A DNA stretch of 64,000 bases from Deinandra increscens subsp. villosa (lineage: Eukaryota > Streptophyta > Magnoliopsida > Asterales > Asteraceae), in contig JBCNJP010000003.1 of the NCBI GenBank assembly GCA_039602395.1, forward strand, positions 26,236,269 through 26,300,268. Reading direction: 5' to 3'. Shown piece after piece: positions 31,050 to 40,813 of this stretch. The number at the start of each line of letters is the position of its first letter. Position 1 is the stretch's first letter. The notes below the pieces were generated by a model, which searched no databases, was not told the origin of the DNA, and saw only the letters and a list, made by a program, of their open reading frames with translations. Made by a program: the position numbers and the translations under genes.

Positions 31050-31757
31050 ATGGCTTTGGAGTTTTATCACGATGATCTTCAATCGATTCCACCTCCAGCT
31101 CCTTTGTCTCATTTTTCAGGAGTAAATCCGATCCAATGGATCCATCAAGCAGAGCAGTACTTCCTCTATTACTCCATTTATGATGACGAGAGGTTTTCAT
31201 ATGTCATCCACTTATTTGATGACGACACCTTCTGCTGGTTCAATGGATGGTATAGAAGATTCGACTTCGTCACCTGGGAGATTTTCACCACTGCAATGCT
31301 TGCTCAATTCCACTTTGCTGCCCTAGCTGACCATTCGACTGACTTCGTCACTGCCGCGTCTTCAATTTCTTCATCTGTGGATGAACATGGATCGTTGCTT
31401 CTCTAAATGGAAGATGTAATTTAAGAAATAAAATGTGACTCCCTGTATGAGCCAGATCTGCACGATTCAGTTTTCGAGCATACCACCATCATTCATCGGT
31501 TTCACGTTGGTGCCCTAGATGCACCTCACGTTGATGCTTTTCCGATTTATGCTTCAATCGAGTCTGGAACTGAGGTTCTTAATTCTCAATCAGCGGGGGT
31601 TGCAATTCCTGTTCAGATTGGATCTCACCACCGCACTCCCGAGGACAATGATCGTAACAGCAACGCTAAGCATCTCTCGTCGAATTGTGTTCCGGTACTT
31701 CCACCGCATCTTCCTTTTAATTGTTTTGTTCTACGAATTTCTAGTCCATATCCTTGA
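31050..31757 (+). pseudogene. Ty3/gypsy Gag N-terminal region
   Basis: MALEFYHDDL begins 28 bases after the primer-like site. Residues about 24-75 read HFSGVNPIQWIHQAEQYF, CWFNGWYRR and FVTWEIFTTAMLAQF, the F-SG-x-NP-x-x-WI ... WF ... TW-x-x-F pattern of the retrotransposon Gag domain. A stop at 31404 and another shortly after interrupt the frame, which then stays open with ASIESGTEVLNSQSAG to 31757. Pol is absent. Confidence 0.75.
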
Positions 31758-32204
31758 TGCGTAAGATTTGGATATACAAAAATGTGGTCAAGTTTTAAAT
31801 GGTAAATACCAAGTGACCAAACTACACACCAGGGCAGTGCACCCGTCGTGTGCAATATAGTTTTGGTAAGAACTGGATATCAATCCGTGGACGCTCAACA
31901 GTCTCCCGATACCGATCGTCGCTAATATTTAACCGATGAAAATGATTTTGAGAATAAATAATGAAAACTAAAGTAATAAACTAAGCAGACAGAAAACAAA
32001 CAGAAAACGAAAGCAAAATATAGAAAAATCAATCGGGGAAAAGTACCACCTAGATAAGAATCCTCTAAACCCAATAAGACCTTTAGTTTGACTAATCAGA
32101 TCACTACCACTAATGATGAAAACCAAAATGAAATAGGACTATAGACACACCCTAATCACTAAGGTAATCCTAATTTAAGCACGGGTAGAAAACTATGTAA
32201 AACT
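31758..32204. other. Non-coding, unidentified repeat
   Basis: No gene. The phrase 'gggcagtgcacccgtcgtgtgcaatatagttttggtaag' looks like a family repeat common in plant genomes that I cannot name. Together with 33441-34200 it may be the target into which the non-LTR element inserted. Confidence 0.35.
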
Positions 32205-33440
32205 TTTTTTTTTAATTCTACATATAATTTTATATTAAACACCCAAAATAAAGGTTACAACTCAGTCCGACATACAGGGCAAGCGGGCAACAAGCTGCGC
32301 CGCAAGCCCTTTTTGAATAGCAAAACCTAAGCGGATAAAAACAAGTTGCTTAGCTCTAGGAGTCACTATATGTCCATGCATAACCTTCTGGATCCGCCCA
32401 AGCGTGTCCGCAGCCTCTGACGCGAGGTGCCCGAACGTGTCAAAAGCAAAGGGGACAAACACATGCTGATTCTCGAGACATGCCTTCTCGTGCTTGTCCA
32501 CCTTGCCCGCAGCCGCCTTAGCAGCAGCCTGCCCCGCCGTGAAAACTCCAGAGCCAAAGCCCACAAGGGGAGAGACCCCAGTCAGATCGATGCAAGCGTG
32601 CTTCCCCCTTGACCACCCAAACACCAAGATGTCCGCCGGTCTAAGGGTCGAACGCCCCTCTTTTGGGTCAGTTAAGAAGTTGACGGGGGCTTCCTTCTTG
32701 GCTGAAATCCCAGCCTTTCTGAAAATGTCAAATAGCACATCCCGGACCCAGTCATGACGGTACTTGAACCCGGGGAGATCTTTACAGTGAACCGCGTGCT
32801 CCCCAAACGAGTCCAAACACGCCTTGCGGCAAACAGGGCACTTCTCGTCCGCGGGAAAGAGGGGTATCATAAGCCGGTACTTGAGGATAGATCGGTATTC
32901 GACCGACGACATGCGCTGCCCGAGCCCGTCAATGGGGAGAGCATGGAGGAAATCTTGGGCATGTGGTTGACGAAGACAGCTCCACACCGCTTTTTGCCTG
33001 GCATTCATATTAAACCGGGTTTCCATATCCAACACGACTTTGCTGGAAAGGGCATTCGCCAAAACATGTTGGGGTTTTGGGGGGGCGGTGTCCTTGTCAG
33101 AGAAACCGCTAGAATCAAAACCCGGTACGATGTCGCGCAGGGCCGCCAGAGCGAAAGTAAAATCCGAGTCCATGCCACAGACCCCGCTCTCCCGCAAGAT
33201 GTGGTCCTGCAGCCCCCAGGATTGGGCCCTGGACGCTACAAACGCATAAGACGAGGCCTCCAAAGCCGAAGAAACCCCCAGCCCTCCATGCCGGATAGGC
33301 AAGGAAGCGAGCCGCCACTGAAGGTCCCCAAAATAAGCCCCTCCACAGACCACAATGTTTTCAACTGTCTCGCGCAGGGTCTGATCAAAGCAGGAGGCCG
33401 CCCCTTGCATGTGGGCGGGGGGACATGTCCCAATGGTTTA
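32205..33440 (-). mobile_element. 5'-truncated non-LTR retrotransposon with R2-type endonuclease
   Basis: A T-run at 32205-32213 on the plus strand marks the poly(A) end of a minus-strand element. Its body is about 60% GC, against well under 40% nearby. It is cut off just upstream of the coding part at about 33440. Target duplications were sought; only weak matches (GTAAAA) appear. Confidence 0.75.
32262..33410 (-). CDS. RT C-terminus with zinc knuckle and restriction-like endonuclease
   Basis: 382 codons, no internal stop. Residues 20-50 (FGDLQWRLASLPIRHGGLG) are the end of a reverse transcriptase thumb. A zinc knuckle lies at 191-209: Cys191-x2-Cys194, then His205/His208 and Cys209. It is followed by KYRHDWVRDVLFDIFRKAG, then STLRPADILVF (Asp260) and HACIDLTGVS (Asp275). 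Knuckle followed by a PD-(D/E)xK-like fold is the plan of R2/NeSL-type (RLE) non-LTR elements, not of L1-type LINEs, which use an AP endonuclease upstream. The start codon is arbitrary, since upstream codons are missing. It reads as recent or conserved. The family assignment is from motif order. Confidence 0.72.
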   Translation of the reverse strand: MQGAASCFDQTLRETVENIVVCGGAYFGDLQWRLASLPIRHGGLGVSSALEASSYAFVASRAQSWGLQDHILRESGVCGMDSDFTFALAALRDIVPGFDSSGFSDKDTAPPKPQHVLANALSSKVVLDMETRFNMNARQKAVWSCLRQPHAQDFLHALPIDGLGQRMSSVEYRSILKYRLMIPLFPADEKCPVCRKACLDSFGEHAVHCKDLPGFKYRHDWVRDVLFDIFRKAGISAKKEAPVNFLTDPKEGRSTLRPADILVFGWSRGKHACIDLTGVSPLVGFGSGVFTAGQAAAKAAAGKVDKHEKACLENQHVFVPFAFDTFGHLASEAADTLGRIQKVMHGHIVTPRAKQLVFIRLGFAIQKGLAAQLVARLPCMSD

Positions 33441-34226
33441 ATCGCTTCGGTCAAAGCAAACTAAACACGCACGTAAAAGGAAACCACAAGAAATGTCTCT
33501 CTAAATGGTACCTAACACATGCAATAATTCTGAAATGGATAGTCTAGGATCTAGAAAACTCTAAACACGAATAAGCGAGCTCGAATCTTATGGTCATAAG
33601 CACCCTAACTCACTAAACAATGCGTAGCTATTTCCTAGTACATGAAACGAATCGGTCAACTATATCCCATATAGATGCACACAAAATCAGCCCCAAATCC
33701 ATATCATATTATCATGTAGGAGGTCTCCGGATCATGCATTAATCAATAAACTCCAAAAAGTCAACCGATTAATAATAAGCTAATCAATAAATGGTCGTAG
33801 TTCTACAATTCACATCAATTAACCCACATAACATGATATAAACAGAAGCTAAACATGCATACAAAGTCATCCAAGGAATCCAATTCAGAATCAAGGAGCA
33901 ATTTCACAAGATCATGTCAAAAAGTCAAAGTAGAAAGTCAAACTAGGCCTAAATTCATCAAATCCAAGTGATACAATGCACAATCAACCAAGAAACATGT
34001 TTAGGAACAATAAAAATGCAATCTGAGGACTGACCATGATGAAGAACAAGATTAAAATACCAAAAAACCAAAGCTTGTATGAAGACCCAACCTGTTAGAG
34101 CTTCAAATCTTCAAATTTCGGGTTAAAAAGCTTCAATCTTGGATTCCAATCCTCCCTCGATCTTCAAAAATGTGTTTTAGGGTTTTTGGAAGTGATATGG
34201 GGTGTTCTCTGGGCTTCCCCTGAGAT
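33441..34226. other. AT-rich non-coding sequence
   Basis: No gene recognised. Probably the continuation of the repeat that lies left of the non-LTR element. Confidence 0.4.
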
Positions 34227-34423
34227 CAGTGGCGAAGCTTGAAAATATCAAGTGGGGGGTCGGGATCTAAATGTTTTTTCCTAACGCCAATTTTTGGGTA
34301 AATGGGGGGTCGAAACCGGAGTATTTCAAAATTTTCTACACGAAAATTATATACCCCCTACATCGTAAAAAAAATTTCGGGGGGTCGGACGCCCCCTCCC
34401 GCCCCTTAAAAGCTACGCTAAAG
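34227..34423. mobile_element. hAT-type MITE (degenerate)
   Basis: Left end CAGTGGCGAAGCTTG and right end AAGCTACGCTAAAG are inverted with four mismatches in 14. Subterminal GGGGGGTCGGGA and GGGGGGTCGGAC words also recur. CCCCTGAG lies left and CCCCTGAA right, close to an 8-bp duplication but displaced by two bases on the left, so the target duplication is not clean. Confidence 0.5.
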
Positions 34424-34572
34424 CCCCTGAAGAAAAACGGCTGCCAAGGTTTTTATACCCAAAAAATAGGGTAAAAGTGACATCAGGTCGTGGCTGGGTG
34501 AAAACTGGGCTGCGACAGGAAGACTATAAAAGTTGATAAACTGGAATAAAACAAACAGTAGCTGCTGCTCTG

Positions 34573-34628
34573 GTGGCTAGTATTCTGCCTGCTAACCAAG
34601 AGGTCAGGGGTTCGATTCCCCTGGCCAC
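34573..34628 (+). other. tRNA-like fragment with a perfect T-arm
   Basis: CAGGGGTTCGATTCCCCTG is a perfect T-arm with the GGTTCGATTCC B-box. GTGGC at the start pairs with GCCAC at the end, and GGCTAGTATTCTG resembles a worn A-box. At 56 bp it is too short for a tRNA, and the anticodon stem (around CTGCTAA) does not pair. It may be a tRNA pseudogene or a SINE head. Confidence 0.4.
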
Positions 34629-35072
34629 TGAATTTCTTTTTAATTCGCGCTGGGCAGTAGGAGCTATTGGGCTTCTGCTTCTGTTGGGCTTGAACATGGG
34701 AATGGCCGAGTGAAATCAGGGACTGGGCTGCTAGCCTGCTGCATTTGTTATTATTTATTTATTTTTCTTTTGTTTTTCCATAACTTTCACGTCCGGGCTC
34801 CGATTTCGCTCTCGTTTTTTTGCATTTTTCTTCTAAATTCATCACACACCATCCAACCACCTAAAATTTAATAAATGAACACACCAATAAATATCACATT
34901 CTAATAATCTCAATTAAAAATCCAATTCAAATGTGAAAATTATATATTTCTCAAATGTTAATCAAAAACCCAATAAAAAAAATCAATAATACGAATATTA
35001 AACAATTAGGCACCAATTTTGATAATTTTCATCTAAAAACTAATTTAAATGTGAGATTTATTTATTATTTTT
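34629..35072. other. AT-rich non-coding sequence
   Basis: No gene recognised. Confidence 0.4.
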
Positions 35073-36226
35073 ATGCAAAAGATGCTATGCATCAATCCTC
35101 CTATTGATGTTCAATTTCAAGGAGGCCACATATTTGGCACTTCAATGATTAATGAATTAGCTATTAGTTCTGCTTGTGATTGGGATAGACAAAAATTGTT
35201 ACTTCATGAAATATGGTATCCTCCAGATTTGAGTTTCATTGCATCTGGAAACGAGTTTATCAACTCCCAATCGGTTGTGGTTAGGCCTTTGAACGATAAT
35301 ACCTCTAGTAACGTGGTTGTTACTAATCATTCTGGTGTTTTTTGTTCAGTTCTGAATGATTCAGATTCAGAGCATGCCATCCTTAATTGCGATGTTCATT
35401 TTCCATTGCAGGTATCTCCTCAACCTGCTACTATTCCAGCTCTTGGTGCGAAGTCTATTACTCCTGGTAGTTATGCTAACTTCCTTGTGTGCTCTGATTC
35501 GAAATTTGGGGCTCTTTTGTTTCTGGGCCCTTTAGTTTTGATCCTGGTCCATATTGTATTCCAAACCCTGTGGGTTCTGTTGGCAGTGGCCTCAGAAAGT
35601 ATCTACATGAGTTGTATGACACATTAGTTCAACCTCCAAAGCACATTTTCTTGGCACTTACTAATGTATATGCGTCATGTGGATTGTTTGCTAAGTCGAA
35701 CTTGGTTCTTTCAGCCAAAGGTATTCCTGTGTTTAGTATGAAAGCAATCAACAACATGTTTATTTCTGCAGTTGCTACACATGGCTAATTGGCTGATGCC
35801 CTCAAAGTTTATGGTGACACAACACAAGTTAATGTTTATTTGGAGCCAAAGGGTGTTGTCAGTCTTATTGAACATCTTCAATCTGAAGGTGAGCTAAGTT
35901 CATTACTTCGGCTACTGACCCAATTACAGGATACAACACTTTGGGATGATGGATGTGCCAAGAATACGTTGTATTACATTCGTCACAAGCTTTCCGACTC
36001 GGGCGTTACTTTACCTGAGCCACATTTGCAGAAGTCAGGCACCATTGTGATCGTTATCTATGTTCTTTTTGCCAATGTTTATTTTGCAGAGGGTTTTTCA
36101 AAGTCAAAGAATCTAAAGCTTCTAAAAAGTTTGATAGGTGAAGTGCACAACCATTGCTCATTATCTCCACGTCTCCATTTTGCGACCATATTTTTTGGTA
36201 GTTTGGATATTGGAATTTGGACATAG
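35073..36226 (+). pseudogene. Decayed coding tract of unknown identity, part 1
   Basis: Three abutting plus-strand frames (35073-35627, 35570-35788, 35789-36226) look like one coding tract broken by a frameshift near 35520 and a TAA at 35786. Composition is protein-like (GGHIFGTSMINELAIS, then LEPKGVVSLIEHLQSE). Around 35640-35800, FLALTNVYASCGLFAKSN and INNMFISAVATHG have the spacing of a pentatricopeptide repeat (Y-A-x-CG ... N-x-x-I-x-x-x-x-x-HG). That is the only family hint. No transposon motif is seen, so it may be captured or retrocopied host sequence. Confidence 0.35.
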
Positions 36227-37409
36227 ATTTGTGTATCTATGAAAATGACATCAACATTCATCCACTTGTTGTTACTGCTGCTTCACACTTGTTCATGCCA
36301 AGCCAACATGACAGAATAGTACCCCATGCCCTACCTTTTGTCGCTTTATTTGGCCAAGCTTTCGGTGCCGTTCATCTGCTCGTTGCACCATTACCTACCT
36401 GTACCACAACAGCCCTCTTTCTTAAGATAAATTCTGTAGGTATTAACAACAGTTACATGGCATTGCTCACATCCTACATGGATCCCAAATACAATATTGT
36501 TTTAGCTTCTGTCTTACTCATGCTTGCTCCCATTGGAGCTTTAGTCCACGTGTTAATATGCTCACCCTCGCCGATAGATTACTTGTTTGCTGTCCACGTA
36601 GTAGCACAAGAAGCCATCCCACCTTCCGGAACACGACCGGGTCTATCGCATTATTCCGCTGGCTAGATACGGGCTGGTCTGCGACACTGAATTGGTGGTC
36701 TCTATATCATGAAATGTCACTTGAGCTTGTTGGCAAACTACACCTTTATCTACATTTTCAAACATGTTTAGATGTTGGCCTCAAGTGTGGTTCTACTAAA
36801 AGAGTGACATACCTCAATATTTTGGAGATGGCCATTCACGTAGAAACCTTTCATCAAAGAAATATATGGTTGCATGGTCCATGGGCATGGCTTATCCTTG
36901 TATTCCCTTCGTATTCTGAGGGTTATGTGGGTATCTTTAATCATGATTCATTGTCGCTTGTTTGCTTTCAACAACTACTGTTCGGCGGGTTTCAACCTAC
37001 TAGAGCGCCCCTTATTGCTTTTTATCCAGCATGCGCGGCAATTCTAAAAGACATTCTACTTTGCAGTTCTCTTATTGCATGTTGCTCTTGACCTACACTA
37101 TTTTTTAGAGTTGTGAAAGATGCCATTTTATTAGTACCATTGGAACTTTATGCTAGCTATATTGCCCGTCCGTGGAAGGATGAGAACGCTATGGGCGATC
37201 GGAAAATTTTCATTTGGTTACACAGTGCACCACAAGGATTTAGAAGCTTATTAGTTATAGTCCAGAATAGATATTGGCATCCACCACAATCAACACCTAC
37301 AACTATTATTATTCCAGATTTATTACCCCACATGGGGAGACAAATTCCTTACCATGCTATGGAAATTAGTTCCAAATGGAAGTACATCTTCCTACTTAGA
37401 AGATGTTAT
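36217..37409 (+). pseudogene. Decayed coding tract of unknown identity, part 2
   Basis: Frames 36217-36666, 36558-37091 and 37113-37409 continue the coding-like sequence with frame changes. The last, ENAMGDRKIFIWLHSAPQGF then VIVQNRYWHPPQ, has the spacing of the GH1 beta-glucosidase segment 'IG..A..WLY.VP.G.R.....K..Y.NPP', but similarity is slight and unsupported upstream. It ends exactly where the SIRE LTR starts at 37410, so the LTR inserted into it. Confidence 0.28.
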
Positions 37410-37852
37410 TGTTGAGGCTAGATTATGAGGCTTGTAATATTAAATAGTTTGGGCTAGGCTTAGAGGGTTTATTTAGTTTAGTAGACTAGTTTACTTGGGT
37501 TTACTATTGGGCTTGAGGTTTAAGATTGGGTTTACCATTAGGGTTTAAGGACCCAATTGTAAACTCATGGGGTGGCTATATAAACCCCATGAGTTCAACA
37601 TCATAAGAATTGCTCGATTACGATTTCCAAGAGGAGCATTGGTGATTACGATCGTAAACCCGAGAGGAGCTAGTTTACGATTACGATTTTGTACCCGACA
37701 AGTTCATCTTGTGTGCAATATCAGGTTTTTATCGTTTATATTCATCGTATTCTTAGTTTTCTTCTCATCTCTTTCTTGAATCACTAATCTAAACGGATTC
37801 CGCACGTTTAGATTAGATAAAAGCATGAACGGTTGTTGATTCTGGACCAACA
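37410..37852 (+). mobile_element. 5' LTR of a SIRE-type copia element
   Basis: Starts TGTTGAGGCTAGATTATGAG and ends TCTGGACCAACA, 443 bp, followed by a primer site. It matches the LTRs at 5082-5550 (minus) and 11404-11833. The left flank is not a polypurine tract, which confirms a 5' LTR position. The 3' LTR is not in the window. Confidence 0.88.
37577..37584 (+). promoter_or_regulatory. TATA box of the 37410 LTR
   Basis: TATATAAA in GGCTATATAAACCCC, mid-LTR, at the same place as in the sister LTRs. Confidence 0.65.
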
Positions 37853-37854
37853 AT

Positions 37855-37869
37855 TGGTATCAGAGCCAA
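37855..37869 (+). promoter_or_regulatory. Primer-binding site for initiator tRNA-Met
   Basis: TTGGTATCAGAGCCAAG starts two bases after the LTR end; identical to the site at 5066-5079. Confidence 0.87.
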
Positions 37870-38560
37870 GAAACGAGAGTTTCGTGGTTCTCACGATATT
37901 GATTCAAGAGATCTAACGGTTTTTGTGAGTTTTTTCTTGAGTTTTTCAGGTTTACGATCGAAATTCTGGGCTGTTCTTGGTGTTTACGATCATTTCTGGG
38001 CTGTTCTGGAAGATTACGATCGTTGTTCTTGGTGTTTACGATCATTTCTGGGCAGTTCTTGAAGATTACGACCGTGTTTACGATTTTGTACGGTGTTTAC
38101 GACTTTAAGATACAAACTTTGGGTGTTTACGATCTCGATTACGATCCAGAGCTGTTTACGATCGAGATTACGATCCGGAGCTGTTTACGACTGAGATTAC
38201 GATCGGAATTGGAGTTTACGATCTTGTTTACGACCCGGAGGTGTTTACGATCGGAAACAGGGTCTACGATCGGAAACATGGTTTGCGGTAAAAAGTCACT
38301 ATTTCACACTTTCACGGAAACGGACATAACTTTTGACTCGTTTGGAGTTAGAAGCTCAAATTTTAACACAACGTTCGTGAAAACAAGCCCCAGAATTACC
38401 CCGGACTAATGTCCACGGGAGCTCATTTGGACCCCCAAATTCCACTCCGAAGGCCTCCGTTTTCGCGTTTTAAGTTTTTGACACTATTCCTTGAATAGTA
38501 CTTTTGCCGACTTTTCCGATTTCACCAGATTTTCAGAAGCTGCATACCTAAAGAAAGAAA
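37870..38560 (+). repeat. SIRE leader with about 18 TTTACGATC-type repeats
   Basis: Between about 37950 and 38290, GTTTACGATCG, GATTACGATC and close variants occur about 18 times, spaced about 15-30 bases. The rest of the leader up to the Gag ATG at 38561 is unrepeated. Leaders carry packaging and dimerisation signals in retroelements, so the repeats may serve there; that is inference. Confidence 0.8.
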
Positions 38561-40813
38561 ATGAGTTCGGAAACATCCTCAATACAACAAAGTTCTTACT
38601 CCACTTGTCCACGGTTGATCAATTCTAACGAATTTAATGAATGGATGAACGGGGTTGTAAAGTATTTGAACAATGAAGATCAAAATATGATGAAATCGAT
38701 TATTGATGGTCCGTTCATACCGAGACATCAAAATTGGCCTAAAGAAGGAGTGCCTAAAAGTCAAGCTGAATTCTCTGAAGATGACCAACGAAGAGTTAAC
38801 ATTGACAAAAGGGCACGTGAAATTATATTCATGGCTTTATCTCCAGAAATAGCCCAAAGATTTGAAAACTGCAAATATGCTCAAGAACTCTGGCGCGCTT
38901 TGTACAAAACTTACTATAGAAATGAGGACGAAGAAAAGAAAGAAAATGAGAAACGTGTCCTCATGACAGAAAGTGCTGGTGTTGAATGTTCGAATCCAAC
39001 ATGTGCACGTTTAATTCCTGGACTTCAGCAAATTATCAAAAATTTAGAAATCGAATTGTATGATATGCAATGTTCTAGAAGTTCGTTTAAGGGCAGATGG
39101 GAGAAAAGTGAAGAGAAGGTGAAAGCTCAAAAATTAGACATTGAGAAATATCGTGGATTAGCCACCGAGAAGACTTTCTCATATGATCGGGCTAAGATTG
39201 AGATTGGTGAGCTAAAGAAGCAACTAGATGAACTGCAACAAACATATAATGAGCTGTAGGACAAGTATGATTGCAACCAGGGTAGAAATCAGCGAATGCT
39301 AGATGCTGGAAAGGAATTGTCACATGCTGTTGTAACTGGTCAAGTTGGGAAAGATAAAACTGGGTTTGGGTCAGAAAAGTCTGATAAGTCTCTATCTGCA
39401 AACATAATTATTCCTCCACCAGTTCACAGAGACATTATAGGAATACTTCTTAGTGAGGATCAAGTTGAACGGACCAAGTCTGATTATAAAGAAGCCGCTC
39501 CTCCTATTGATAGTGTCTTGGTTGGAACTACACCATTGACTCAAGAAGAAATTGATAATGAAGTAAACATGACTTATAGTGAAGGGAGAGTAAAGGATAT
39601 ATCAGACAATGATGCTGAGTGCCAGAAATATGACAGGTGTCACAACTCTAAGTCTGATGATGCTGGGATAGAGTTGAAACCATACCCCAAAATTGAAACC
39701 CCATACTTCAAAGTAATTGACAAAGTCGAAAGGGAAAAGGTGATCTTGACGACACGGCCTGAGGGGAAGATCTTTATGACGTCTGGATCAATGTTTGAAC
39801 AAGAACCAGATATTGGATATGACTTACCATCCTTATCCTCAAAGTTCAAGGGAATAACCGATGGAGTGATAAGTGAACCTAAAGTTAAGAGGCCAAAGAT
39901 CACCATCAAGCATCCAAGTATGAAACCAACAGCTGGAGTGAAGAATGAAAAACTCAAGGGAGTAGCTGTGTCTCCCATTTCTTCAGTTGGATCATGCAGT
40001 CGTCGTTGTAATTGCAAGAATGGTGCCTCAACGTCAAAGAATCAAGGAAGCACGAAGACAGTAAAGACAGGTTCAACACAGGCTTCGAGGAACCATCAGA
40101 AAGTCAAATATGTAGCTGCATACAAAGCAAAGAAGCAGACACAAGGCAAACCGGCTCCATATCAGCCAGCAAAGACAAATGGGTACACGTCTGACTTCTA
40201 TCTAAAGAAGCAGACTTGCTTTAATTGTGGCATCGCTGGTCATATTGCTAGAAACTGTCTTTATCGCCCCTATGAACCCTATTATCCGAAAACTCAAAGG
40301 GTTTCATTTCAGGAGTCTGTGAAGTCTAAGCCGATGATGGTGCAGAAATCTAAGGCAATGAAGACTGTTACTCCTAAGGTTAAACCCTCTGATCAACATT
40401 GGGGTGTTGCCAAAGCTGAAAGAAAATCTTTAAATCAAAACAACAGCTTTCAAAGTTACCAAAATTTCCAAAAACAGATGAAGAAACCGTTTTCAAAACA
40501 ACCAAAGTCTGAAAAACTCAAAGTTACCCCTTCCAAGGTAACTAAAACTGTTTTGAAAAATGATTCTAAAATGAAGAAGGTTGAAATACCTAAAGTCACA
40601 ACTCCAAAGGTGACTAAAACAAAAACTGTTTTAAAAAATGAATCTAAAACGAAGAAGGTTGAAATACCTAAAGTCACAACTCCAAAAGTGACTAAAACAA
40701 ATGTTAAATCACCTGAAACTTGGAAACCAAAAATCAAGGCAGCTCCATCCCAACTTCCTGATTTCTCAAAGGAGATGTTCTTACAAGAAGTATCTTTTAT
40801 TATCCATGGCTAA
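38561..40813 (+). pseudogene. SIRE/Maximus-type copia Gag with one in-frame stop
   Basis: 751 codons from ATG 38561 to a stop at 40813, interrupted only by TAG at 39257-39259; the frame is otherwise continuous. N-terminal residues 15-110 (EFNEWMNGVVKYL, then AREIIFMALSPEIAQRFENC, ELWRALYKTY) are the copia Gag core. Residues about 155-235 are rich in heptad-like Leu/Lys/Glu and likely coiled coil. A CCHC zinc knuckle CFNCGIAGHIARNC lies near 553-566. A Lys/Thr/Pro/Val-rich tail with a duplicated block follows. Large Gags of this plan are typical of the SIRE/Maximus lineage. Protease and Pol are missing: family-like sequence stops near 40795, where foreign sequence begins. Confidence 0.85.
40530..40712 (+). 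repeat. Internal duplication in the Gag tail
   Basis: A block of about 81-84 bp encoding KKVEIPKVTTPKVTKTK is present in two near-identical tandem copies, plus a shorter earlier relative ('ccttccaaggtaactaaaactgttttgaaaaat'). Confidence 0.8.

Noticed and set aside
32205..33440. Bacterial contamination, because of high GC and a long open frame
   Set aside because: The frame has a reverse transcriptase thumb and zinc knuckle of eukaryotic non-LTR elements, and a poly(A) end joins plant-like AT-rich DNA.
32366..33464. Several open frames on both strands within 32366-33464
   Set aside because: They are shadows of the GC-rich minus-strand endonuclease frame, which alone carries family motifs.
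36217..36666. Membrane-protein-like hydrophobic frame
   Set aside because: Hydrophobic stretches come from T-rich DNA in a frame that changes repeatedly; no conserved transporter motif is visible.
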